This document shows, in pieces, positions 7,079 to 14,167 of a stretch of 32,522 nucleotides of DNA. The stretch's first letter is position 1. The number at the start of each line of letters is the position of its first letter. Origin of the DNA: Pseudomonas sp. HMWF021 (lineage in GTDB: Bacteria; Pseudomonadota; Gammaproteobacteria; Pseudomonadales; Pseudomonadaceae); contig NZ_QAIK01000040.1 of NCBI RefSeq assembly GCF_003061005.1, positions 24,218 to 56,739 of the forward strand, in the 5' to 3' direction. Below the pieces are notes generated by a model. The model had not been told where the DNA came from and did no database searches. It was given only the letters and a program-made list of their open reading frames with translations. The translations under genes were made by a program, and so were the position numbers.

Positions 7079-7663
7079 ATGTTAACCACTCAAGCAACAT
7101 CATTCACTGGCGAAAGCCTGCCAAGATGCCTTGTCGGCCATCTGCTCGATCCACAATTGGTCGAGGTTGAAGCCGCGCTGCAAATCGCTGCACCGGCCGC
7201 TGCCAGCCTCAACTTCACGGTACAGAAACAGACCCAGACCAACTGGTGCTGGGCCGCCGTGTCCGCCTCGGTCGGCAACTATTACGGCACTGGAAACTGG
7301 ACTCAATGCGGTGTCGCCAGCACCCAACTGGACCGCAATTGCTGCAGCCAGCCGGGGCCATGCAACGTCTACGGCTATCTGGATTCGGCCCTGCAAACCA
7401 CCCGCAGCTACAACGGCATGAATCAGGGTTCGCTGCAGATGTCGGCTATCCAGAACCAGATCAGCATGGGCCGCCCGGTCAGCCTGCGCTGTGCCTGGTA
7501 CGGCGGCGGCGCGCACTTCCTGACGATCTATGGCACCAACGGCAACTACGTGCTGATTGCTGACTCGATCTACGGTTACTCGACCCGTGCCCTGAACTCC
7601 TTCCCGGGTTCGTACAACGGCGGCGGCAACTGGACTCACACTTACTTCACCGTAAAAAACTAG
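7079..7663 (+). CDS. Papain-like cysteine peptidase (C39/C70 type)
   Basis: A 194-residue protein whose TQTNWCWAAVSASVGNYYG motif places the nucleophile at Cys57. It is followed by the family-typical TQCGVAST, RNCCSQPGPCN and GYLDSAL blocks. His146 in GGAHFLTIYG and Asp162 in LIADSIYG complete the expected Cys-His-Asp triad. The layout matches papain-like peptidases related to AvrRpt2 (peptidase family C70) and C39. The first 45 residues are outside the catalytic domain and could be a propeptide. There is no Sec signal peptide and no VPxFGxW autocleavage site like that of AvrRpt2. Five further cysteines suggest disulfides or metal binding. ATG at 7079 follows GGAGG. Cotranscribed with the next gene, 12 bases away. 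The target is unknown. Confidence 0.85.
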   Translation: MLTTQATSFTGESLPRCLVGHLLDPQLVEVEAALQIAAPAAASLNFTVQKQTQTNWCWAAVSASVGNYYGTGNWTQCGVASTQLDRNCCSQPGPCNVYGYLDSALQTTRSYNGMNQGSLQMSAIQNQISMGRPVSLRCAWYGGGAHFLTIYGTNGNYVLIADSIYGYSTRALNSFPGSYNGGGNWTHTYFTVKN

Positions 7664-7675
7664 GAGGGCGACATC

Positions 7676-8275
7676 ATGCAACTGACTTATCCAAAGGCGC
7701 CGTCCAACGGCGTTCAAACCCTGCGACCAGTGCTGCAAGCGGCGCTGCAAACCCAAGGCTTCGGCATCAACCGCCAGTTCGCCCATGCGACACCGGCCAA
7801 AGTCAGCCTCAGCGAAGCTTATCGCAGCTACTCGCTGACGCTGGACGACCTGAGTCAGGGCAAAGGCCTGAAGGACGCGCGAATCGGTGACTGGCATTAC
7901 CTGGTATTTGCCGATGGCGTGACCATTGCCGATGCGCAACTGGCCGAAGTTCGCGGGCACGTCGAGTTCTCATCGCTGAACCACGGCAGCCGGGCCGCCG
8001 ACACGGTGGGCGCGTTGAAACTGGCGGAACTGGCGCCACAACTGCAGGGCAAGACCGTTGAACTGCGGGTGCTGTTTGTCTCGGCGCTGCACGTCGTGGC
8101 GATCTGGCTGCATGCTGACGGCGAAGATGTGTTGATCCCGATCGAGCCAACGCCGAAAGCGCTGGGGGATTCGCGGCTGTACAGCGAAGCCGAGCTGCTC
8201 GCGCTGCTCAAACCGCCGGCGGACCGTGCCAAACAGCGCTTTGACGCCGACACCAGCGGACAATTGGGGAGCTGA
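7676..8275 (+). CDS. Unknown partner of the cysteine peptidase
   Basis: A 199-residue protein, soluble and without signal peptide or clear membrane helix. Its N-terminal half includes LRPVLQAALQTQGFGINRQF and DWHYLVFADGVTIADAQL. A hydrophobic beta-rich core, VELRVLFVSALHVVAIWLH, lies near residues 127-145. A tail with LYSEAELLALLKPP follows. I do not recognise a family. ATG at 7676 has GAGG nine bases upstream and lies 12 bases after the peptidase stop, so the two are almost certainly made from one mRNA ending at the terminator at 8291-8318. An inhibitor, substrate or export partner of the peptidase are possible roles by context only. Confidence 0.75.
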   Translation: MQLTYPKAPSNGVQTLRPVLQAALQTQGFGINRQFAHATPAKVSLSEAYRSYSLTLDDLSQGKGLKDARIGDWHYLVFADGVTIADAQLAEVRGHVEFSSLNHGSRAADTVGALKLAELAPQLQGKTVELRVLFVSALHVVAIWLHADGEDVLIPIEPTPKALGDSRLYSEAELLALLKPPADRAKQRFDADTSGQLGS

Positions 8276-8290
8276 CAAATCCCGCGCATA

Positions 8291-8318
8291 AAAAAACCCG
8301 GACACTGTCCGGGTTTTT
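8291..8318. terminator. Bidirectional intrinsic terminator
   Basis: ACCCGGACA and TGTCCGGGT flank a one-base to three-base loop, with six A on the left and six T on the right. It terminates the peptidase operon on the plus strand and the DEAD-box helicase gene on the minus strand. Confidence 0.9.
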
Positions 8319-8338
8319 TATTGGCCGCTTGAAACGAC

Positions 8339-9679
8339 TTATTCAGCCGCAGGCTCTGCCGGCTTGCGGCGCTTGAGCGGGGCCATGCCGTCGCTGCTGA
8401 CCAGAGAATCCGGCTTCGGCCGGTTGGCGCTCTTGCGCTTGGTCGGGGTCTTGGCGGCGGTTTTCTTCTTGTCGCCCTTGGCGTCGGTCTTTTTCTTCTT
8501 CACGCCGACGGCTTTGCCCGAGGCCTTGACCTTCTTCGGCCCGCCGTAGGTGCCTTTGACTTCCTTGATGGTGCGGCGCTCGAAGCTCTGCTTCAGGTAG
8601 CGCTCGATGCTCGACATCAGGTTCCAGTCGCCGTGGCAGATCAGCGAGATCGCCAGACCATCGTTACCAGCGCGGCCGGTACGACCGATGCGGTGCACGT
8701 ATTCGTCACCACTACGCGGCATATCGAAGTTGATTACCAGATCCAGGCCATCAACGTCCAGACCACGGGCCGCGACGTCGGTGGCTACCAGAATCTTCAC
8801 GCCGCCCTGCTTCAGGCGATCGATCGCCAGTTTGCGATCCTTCTGGTCTTTTTCGCCGTGCAGCACGAACGCCTTGTATTCCTGAGCCACGAGGCGGCCG
8901 TAGATGCGGTCGGCCATGGCGCGGGTGTTGGTGAAGACGATGGCCTTCTGGTAGGTCTCATTGGCCAGCAGCCAGTTGACGATCTGTTCTTTGTGCTGGT
9001 TGTGGTCGGCAGTGATGATCTGCTGACGGGTGGTCGAGTTCAGCTGGCTGACTGCGTTGAGCTGCAGGTGCTCAGGGTTGTTCAGCACCTTGGCGATCAT
9101 CTCGCGCAGGCCGGAACCGCCGGTGGTGGCGGAGAACAGCATGGTTTGCTGACGGTTCGGGCATTCGTCGACCAGACGTTGCACATCTTCGGCGAAACCC
9201 ATGTCGAGCATGCGGTCGGCTTCGTCGAGCACCAGCACTTCGACTTCTTTGAGGTCGAGGTTGCCGGCGTTGAGTTGCTCGATCATCCGGCCCGGGGTGC
9301 CGATCAGGATGTCCGGCACCTTGCGCAGCATGGCCGCCTGCACTTTGAAGTCTTCGCCGCCGGTGATCAGGCCGGACTTGATGAAAGTGAACTGCGAAAA
9401 GCGCTCGACTTCCTTCAGGGTCTGCTGGGCCAGTTCGCGGGTCGGCAGCAGGATCAGGGTCTTGATGCTGACGCGGATCTTCGCCGGGCCGATCAGGCGG
9501 TTGAGGATCGGCAGGACAAAAGCGGCGGTCTTGCCGCTACCGGTTTGCGCCGTCACCCGCAGGTCACGCCCCTGGAGCGCCAGCGGAATGGCCGCTGCTT
9601 GCACAGGCGTTGGCTCGACAAATTTCAGCTCGGCCACGGCTTTGAGCAGGCGTTCGTGCAGGGCGAATTGGGAAAACAC
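8339..9679 (-). CDS. DEAD-box ATP-dependent RNA helicase
   Basis: A 446-residue RNA helicase with all core motifs: PTPVQ (Q motif, 23-27), AQTGSGKT (44-51), PTRELAQ (79-85), TPGR (128-131), DEAD (152-155), SAT (183-185), DVAARGLD (301-308) and HRIGRTGR (329-336). A lysine-rich, low-complexity tail from about 385 to the end should aid RNA binding. It belongs to the RhlE/SrmB-like group that remodels rRNA or mRNA structures. The GTG at 9679 is chosen because GAGGT precedes it by eight bases and the protein then begins FSQFALHERLLKAV, the conserved start in pseudomonads. A longer frame from 9760 adds atypical residues. It is monocistronic. Confidence 0.93.
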   Translation of the reverse strand: MFSQFALHERLLKAVAELKFVEPTPVQAAAIPLALQGRDLRVTAQTGSGKTAAFVLPILNRLIGPAKIRVSIKTLILLPTRELAQQTLKEVERFSQFTFIKSGLITGGEDFKVQAAMLRKVPDILIGTPGRMIEQLNAGNLDLKEVEVLVLDEADRMLDMGFAEDVQRLVDECPNRQQTMLFSATTGGSGLREMIAKVLNNPEHLQLNAVSQLNSTTRQQIITADHNQHKEQIVNWLLANETYQKAIVFTNTRAMADRIYGRLVAQEYKAFVLHGEKDQKDRKLAIDRLKQGGVKILVATDVAARGLDVDGLDLVINFDMPRSGDEYVHRIGRTGRAGNDGLAISLICHGDWNLMSSIERYLKQSFERRTIKEVKGTYGGPKKVKASGKAVGVKKKKTDAKGDKKKTAAKTPTKRKSANRPKPDSLVSSDGMAPLKRRKPAEPAAE

Positions 9680-9870
9680 GGGTGCTACCTCGAAGATATG
9701 CAAAAAAACAGCTGCATAGGTTACCGGTTTCGAGCGCTCAGGCCGAGTTTCTTTATACAAACGGGCGTAATCAGTGGCTTTTTTGTTGCTCGATTTGTCT
9801 CCAACGGTAATACACAGCGTCTTAAATGCTCTAATCGCCCATCGCGTCTTACAGAAGAATCGTTGCTCAC

Positions 9871-11169
9871 ATGGATTTCAAACAGCTCTGGCTCAACGCC
9901 CAAGACCTCTGGGGTGCCCTCGAACAGCACCCGTTCCTGCAATCCGGCCTGGCGCTGATGCTGCTGTTGGTGATCGCGCTGGTCCTCGGACGAGTGGCGC
10001 GCTATCTGATCCTGCACGCCAGCCGCATGCTCGGGCGCCAGCCGGCGCTGCACTGGATCAACGACTTTCGCCACAACAAGGTGTTTCAACGTCTGGCGCA
10101 GATGACGCCGTCGCTGGTGATCCAGTTCGGTCTGCACCTGGTGCCGGAACTGAGCAAAACCGCGATGACCTTCCTTGGCAACGTGGCGCTGTCGTTCACC
10201 ATCCTGTTCCTGCTGCTGTCGGTCAGCGCCCTGCTCAATGCGTTGCTGGACATCTACGCCCGCACCGAACACGCGCGCACCCGCTCGATCAAGGGCTATG
10301 TGCAACTGGCGAAAATGGTTCTGTACGTGTTTGGCGCGATCATCATCGTTGCCACCCTGATCGACCGTTCACCGTTGTTGCTGCTGTCCGGTCTGGGTGC
10401 GATGTCGGCGGTGATCCTGTTGGTCTACAAGGACACTCTGCTGTCGTTCGTCGCCAGCGTACAGCTGACCAGCAACGACATGCTGCGGGTCGGCGACTGG
10501 ATCGAAATGCCGCAAGTGGGCGCCGATGGCGACGTGGTCGACATTACCTTGCACACGGTCAAGGTGCAGAACTTCGACAAGACCATCGTCTCGATCCCGA
10601 CCTGGCGCCTGATGTCCGAATCGTTCCGCAACTGGCGCGGCATGCAGCAGTCGGGCGGGCGGCGGATCAAGCGCAGCCTGTTCATCGACGCCAGCGGTGT
10701 GCGTTTCATCCGCGACGATGAAGAGGAAAAACTCTCCCAGGTGCATCTTCTGACCGCGTACATGGGACGCAAGAAAGCCGAACTCAAGGCGTGGAACGAG
10801 GCGCAGGGCAATGTGGCGGCGATGTCGGCCAACCGTCGGCGCATGACCAACATCGGCACCTTCCGCGCCTATGCGCTGGCCTACCTGAAGAGCCACCCGG
10901 AGGTGCAGCCGAACATGACCTGCATGGTTCGCCAGATGCAGACCACCGCGCAGGGCATCCCGCTGGAAATCTACTGCTTCACGACCACCACGGTGTGGGC
11001 CGATTACGAGCGGATTCAGGGGGATATTTTCGATTACCTGCTGGCGGTGCTGCCGGAGTTCGGTTTGAGTCTGTATCAGCAGCCGAGTGGCGGGGATTTG
11101 CGTTCGGGGTTGTTGCCGGCGGTGCTGGGTGCAAGCCACATTCCAGAAGCCGAAAAACATTTGATGTAG
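9871..11169 (+). CDS. MscS-family mechanosensitive channel, YbdG-like
   Basis: A 432-residue inner-membrane protein with five hydrophobic segments in the first 190 residues. The MscS pore and beta-domain region follows, visible as LSGLGAMSAVILLVYKDTL, DMLRVGDWIEMP and GDVVDITLHTVKVQNFDKTIVSIP, near residues 172-250. The extended C-terminal domain with SFRNWRGMQQSGGRRIKRSL matches the YbdG/MscM-type subfamily, of similar length (415 residues in E. coli). The channel would open under hypo-osmotic membrane tension. ATG at 9871 has only a weak purine-rich site (AGAAGAA) upstream. Divergent from the helicase gene; 191 bases separate them. Confidence 0.93.
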   Translation: MDFKQLWLNAQDLWGALEQHPFLQSGLALMLLLVIALVLGRVARYLILHASRMLGRQPALHWINDFRHNKVFQRLAQMTPSLVIQFGLHLVPELSKTAMTFLGNVALSFTILFLLLSVSALLNALLDIYARTEHARTRSIKGYVQLAKMVLYVFGAIIIVATLIDRSPLLLLSGLGAMSAVILLVYKDTLLSFVASVQLTSNDMLRVGDWIEMPQVGADGDVVDITLHTVKVQNFDKTIVSIPTWRLMSESFRNWRGMQQSGGRRIKRSLFIDASGVRFIRDDEEEKLSQVHLLTAYMGRKKAELKAWNEAQGNVAAMSANRRRMTNIGTFRAYALAYLKSHPEVQPNMTCMVRQMQTTAQGIPLEIYCFTTTTVWADYERIQGDIFDYLLAVLPEFGLSLYQQPSGGDLRSGLLPAVLGASHIPEAEKHLM

Positions 11170-11187
11170 AGCTTTATTCAGCGCAAC

Positions 11188-11221
11188 AAAAAAGACGCAA
11201 CCCAGGTTGCGTCTTTTTTTT
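11188..11221. terminator. Bidirectional terminator after the channel gene
   Basis: AAAAAGACGCAACC and GGTTGCGTCTTTTTTT form a long stem with a CA(G) loop, with A and T runs on both flanks. It ends the MscS-family gene on the plus strand and lies in the right place to end the bacteriocin operon on the minus strand. Confidence 0.93.
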
Positions 11222-11235
11222 GTCCCGCCGACTTA

Positions 11236-11444
11236 TCAGGCCTGCCGCTGCGGCGCCTTATGCACCATGGTGCAGGCGTAATCGACGCCCATGCCGGACG
11301 CGTCGTGCCGAAGTACATCTCGTAACCTTCAGCCAAGGCTTCCAGAGCCAGGAAGAAAGCGGCGCGGGAAGTGATTGCGGCACTGGACGAGGCCGAGCAG
11401 CGGGCACGGGGTAGGAACGTGCGGGCACGCCGCAGTCGCCGCAC
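11236..11444 (-). pseudogene. Frameshifted coding remnant downstream of the bacteriocin operon
   Basis: On the minus strand one frame reads AFFLALEALAEGYEMYFGT near 11305-11360. Another frame then reads DASGMGVDYACTMVHKAPQ and ends in a double stop TGATAA at 11238-11233, 12 bases before the shared terminator. Joining the two frames by restoring one missing base at about 11310 gives a continuous, protein-like C-terminus. The upstream part, back to a possible GTG at 11444, is arginine-rich and less convincing. I do not recognise the family. A plus-strand frame over 11331-11490 is judged a shadow. Evidence is only frame continuity, so confidence is low. Confidence 0.35.
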
Positions 11445-11452
11445 CCGGACGT

Positions 11453-13027
11453 TTATCGAGTTTCTGGTAGGGCAATTGGCGCCTCAGGTATGAGCGACTG
11501 CCCGGCTGCATCACGCGGATCCCTGAACATCAAGTACAGCGGTGCGAGCCCAGATCCCTCGGGAAAAACCACAACGTAGTCGTCAAAGCTGACCGTTGAG
11601 AGATCCTGGAAGTTTTCGAGCGAAGGCACGGCGCTGGATTGAACGAATTCCAACCGGTTTTCAACATCAGGAGCAAACGATATTGCGGTGTCCAAAGGGG
11701 TGGGAGTACTCCAGCTCACCGAAACCGCTGAAGCACCATCTGAGGTGAAATCGTAAGTCTGCGAGTCCTCATTCCAGGCAGCAGATCGCACCCTGACACC
11801 CGGCGATATCGCGGAGCCATTTGTCGGTGTAATGAACGCCTGCTGCAGCGTTTTGATTTCTCGCAGACTTCGCGACAATCTTCGGGTCGGTACCGAACAG
11901 GTTCCGCTGCTCATTCGAAATGGCAGGTCTTTCTCTGCCCGAGTCGCAGACAGGTATTGCCAATCCACGCCTTCAACCGGAATAAATTCGGACACTGGAA
12001 GGCAAATCCCATAGAACCCCGATTCGGCACGGCTGAAAAAGTCGAACTCCAGTATCGCGGCATATTGACCTTGATGGACTGCGTCGCCCGAGGTGACTTG
12101 CCAGGTGAACTCAGCCACCGCCGAACGAATGGCTTTTTGCAGATCGACACGATGGTTTTCCAATGACGGCGAAAGTGCATCCTCGACAAGGATCGCCGGG
12201 CGCGCGTCGACGAAAGCAAGCGGCGCAAAGAGCCGCGCAGGGTCACCACCCGTCTGACGACGCAAATCGACAAGTCGACTCTGGGCCGTTGCCAACAATA
12301 ATTCGCTCTGCACGTTTGCAAGATGCTGATTGAAGACGTTCACCTTCGCGATGGAACTGTCGTAGATCGTCGAGAGTTGCTGGGCGATACCTTGCCATTG
12401 CGCATGCAGGGTTTGAGCATGCACCACATCATTGCGGGCGCCATCCCTTGCAAACTTGATGCGTAGTTGCAGGGTAACAAAGCGGCGAACGGCAGACCTC
12501 GCACCGAACTCGGCCGCCTCCAGCGCCCGGATAGACGCTGCACTTTCATCTACGCCAGATTGAGAACCTTGTTGTTCAAGCAAATGCTTGAAGCGTTGCT
12601 CCAGCACCGCAAGGGCTGCTTGTACTTGTTGTTCCGCAATGGACATATCAGTGGAAAACGTCTTGATGTCCGCAAGGTTTTGCGCGATGCGCTGCTGTGT
12701 GATCCGTGTCCAATCGAACGGGACATTCGGGCGAGCGTGAGACAGGTTGGCAGCAGGCATCGCTTGTCCTTTGAACGCGGCGCGGCCCTGTTGCTGGTGC
12801 CAGTCCTTGACGAAATACACCACCGTATCGGCCTGATAAACGTTGTCGAACTCATCCCGTGGCGGATAAAACAGCAGGTCGGCACCTTGGGGATGACCCG
12901 CTATCTGGTCGAAATGATTGATCAATCGGTCATGATCCGCTTTGGGCATATCGACGGCCCAGATCCGGTCAACCAGCGCCTGGAACTCCGGCTCGGTGTA
13001 ATCGCTGAGGGTTGATTTGAGTTTCAT
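11453..13027 (-). CDS. Fusion of an Im-type immunity domain to a pyocin_S-type domain
   Basis: A 524-residue protein. Residues 1-87 match the colicin E/S-type pyocin immunity family: LSDYTEPEFQALVDRIW, DRLINHFDQIAGHPQGADLLFYP and a VVYFVKDWHQQQGRAAFKG end. Residues 105-260 are helical and probably coiled-coil. Residues 320-510 resemble the pyocin_S translocation domain, notably VRVRSAAWNEDSQTYDFTS, VSVSWS and SFDDYVVVFPEGSGLAPLY followed by LMFRDPR. The protein ends where the nuclease of a pyocin would begin. ATG at 13027 follows GGAAGT; a longer frame to 13069 lacks support. It is the last gene of the bacteriocin operon, 82 bases after the second Im gene. Whether it acts as immunity, toxin relic or decoy is unknown. 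It could have formed by a deletion joining an Im gene to a downstream pyocin gene. Confidence 0.85.
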   Translation of the reverse strand: MKLKSTLSDYTEPEFQALVDRIWAVDMPKADHDRLINHFDQIAGHPQGADLLFYPPRDEFDNVYQADTVVYFVKDWHQQQGRAAFKGQAMPAANLSHARPNVPFDWTRITQQRIAQNLADIKTFSTDMSIAEQQVQAALAVLEQRFKHLLEQQGSQSGVDESAASIRALEAAEFGARSAVRRFVTLQLRIKFARDGARNDVVHAQTLHAQWQGIAQQLSTIYDSSIAKVNVFNQHLANVQSELLLATAQSRLVDLRRQTGGDPARLFAPLAFVDARPAILVEDALSPSLENHRVDLQKAIRSAVAEFTWQVTSGDAVHQGQYAAILEFDFFSRAESGFYGICLPVSEFIPVEGVDWQYLSATRAEKDLPFRMSSGTCSVPTRRLSRSLREIKTLQQAFITPTNGSAISPGVRVRSAAWNEDSQTYDFTSDGASAVSVSWSTPTPLDTAISFAPDVENRLEFVQSSAVPSLENFQDLSTVSFDDYVVVFPEGSGLAPLYLMFRDPRDAAGQSLIPEAPIALPETR

Positions 13028-13109
13028 GGTTTTTACTTCCTTGTATGTCCGCATGACGCCAAAGGGCACTCAAGTGAATGCCCTCCTTCCATAGTCACTT
13101 GCTATAAAG

Positions 13110-13385
13110 TTACTCAGGTTTGAATCCCGGTTTGTTATTGAGTGCGCGCCACTCTTTCACTTCTTTCAGGATGCCTTCGGGGCTGTCTTCACGTCCCTCC
13201 TTGGGGTAGAAGATCACGTCTGAGCGGTCGGGGTGTTCGGTAATTAGCTCGAAATGATCGAGCAATTTGTCCAGATGGGCCTCTAACGCCGCCCCCTCCA
13301 ACCCGCTGGGGAAGTGCACGAATCCTTGTAGAAAAGATAAAAACTCGGCTTCGGTGTAGTGCTCAAACTTCTCTTTAAAAATCAT
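13110..13385 (-). CDS. Colicin E/pyocin DNase immunity protein (Im2/Im9-like), second copy
   Basis: A 91-residue acidic four-helix protein. It carries the family signature HPDRSDVIFYPKEGREDSPEG near residues 51-71, including the Tyr-containing helix III that contacts the DNase in Im9, and ends WRALNNKPGFKPE. Helices I and II, the specificity region, read LSFLQGFVHFPSGLEGAALE and differ from the adjacent copy. ATG at 13385 overlaps the stop of the preceding immunity gene by four bases (ATGA), indicating translational coupling. The pyocin gene upstream no longer encodes a canonical DNase, so this gene would protect against DNase pyocins made by other strains, or is a relic. Confidence 0.92.
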   Translation of the reverse strand: MIFKEKFEHYTEAEFLSFLQGFVHFPSGLEGAALEAHLDKLLDHFELITEHPDRSDVIFYPKEGREDSPEGILKEVKEWRALNNKPGFKPE

Positions 13386-13657
13386 TCAGACTTAAATCCC
13401 CGTTTATCGCTGAGCGCGAGCCAATCTTTCACGACTCGCAGAACACCTTCAGGCGTACTCTCTTGCCCATCTTTCGGGTAAAAAATCACATCCGAGCGAT
13501 CAGGATGCTGCGTCACCCGCTCGAAGTGCTCTACTCCCTTGATTATGAAAGCGTCGTAATCGTCAGCAGACATATCATCTCTTTCCTCATAAAGAGCGCG
13601 CAGAAACTCTAAAAACTCTACCTCGGTGTAGTCTTCAAGATTGTCTTTAAAAATCAC
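13382..13657 (-). CDS. Colicin E/pyocin DNase immunity protein (Im2/Im9-like), first copy
   Basis: A 91-residue protein with the Im signature HPDRSDVIFYPKDGQESTPEG and the C-terminal WLALSDKRGFKSE. The N-terminus MIFKDNLEDYTEVEFLEFL parallels the second copy, while helices I-II (YEERDDMSADDYDAFI) are divergent, as expected for immunity proteins of different specificity. The two genes overlap ATGA and sit 42 bases after the DUF6392-like gene. The region is AT-richer than the chromosome around it, in keeping with horizontal acquisition of bacteriocin modules. Confidence 0.92.
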   Translation of the reverse strand: MIFKDNLEDYTEVEFLEFLRALYEERDDMSADDYDAFIIKGVEHFERVTQHPDRSDVIFYPKDGQESTPEGVLRVVKDWLALSDKRGFKSE

Positions 13658-13699
13658 AACATATCTCCGGCGAACACCATTCAGACAATTAGTTTTTTG

Positions 13700-14167
13700 C
13701 TACTTTTCCACCATGGTAAAAACCAATGTCTTGACTTGCATGTCAGCGGTGTATTGAAACACCACCTTTTTACCTGGATAGGTATTTTGATCGAGTAGAT
13801 AGGATTCCCAACCTCCAGTTTGACCCATTGGCTTGGGCATCTTTATCGGCCCCCGGGTCTCCATAGCCGCTCCAAAAATTGCATGAACATCGGTTTGTGT
13901 CATAACCGACTTGAAGGGCGCTGGAAGATCACCTTCGTAAATGACAGTCATAGGCATCGTCTTGACCAAGGTGATAAATACGCTCTCCAGCTTCTTGGAC
14001 TCGGCGAGAAATGTCAGCTCCAGCCCGTTTTCAATCTCAAGATCTTGCAAGTCACACCCCGGATATAGCTCCACCAGAGGCTGTTCATCAAGTAACCCCT
14101 GTGTGACGAGAGCGCCAAAACGAAGCCCTACACCTGCAATAAGCTCACTAATCTTCAAAGATTTCAT
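13700..14167 (-). CDS. DUF6392-like probable immunity protein for the adjacent pyocin
   Basis: A 155-residue soluble protein with no signal peptide. Its order of elements, with ISELIAGVGLRFGALVTQGL at the start, LEIENGLELTFLAESKKLESVFITL in the middle and a C-terminal beta-rich part, resembles DUF6392 proteins found next to pyocin genes. The assignment is from memory of the family pattern and is moderate. ATG at 14167 shares one base with the toxin stop (TGATG) and has AGGGG upstream, so it is translationally coupled to the toxin. By position it is the best candidate for the cognate immunity protein of the new C-terminal toxin domain. An in-frame GTG at 14176 is less likely. Confidence 0.7.
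   Translation of the reverse strand: MKSLKISELIAGVGLRFGALVTQGLLDEQPLVELYPGCDLQDLEIENGLELTFLAESKKLESVFITLVKTMPMTVIYEGDLPAPFKSVMTQTDVHAIFGAAMETRGPIKMPKPMGQTGGWESYLLDQNTYPGKKVVFQYTADMQVKTLVFTMVEK

Noticed and set aside
8633..9958. Plus-strand frame of 441 codons across the DEAD-box helicase
   Set aside because: It is antisense to all helicase motifs and shows shadow composition; no start context or family.
11331..11490. Plus-strand arginine-rich frame ending at 11490
   Set aside because: It overlaps the end of the 524-residue fusion gene on the other strand and has no upstream start or family resemblance.
13028..13069. N-terminal extension of the immunity-pyocin fusion
   Set aside because: The 14 extra residues precede the conserved Im start, and the GGAAGT site is placed for ATG 13027.
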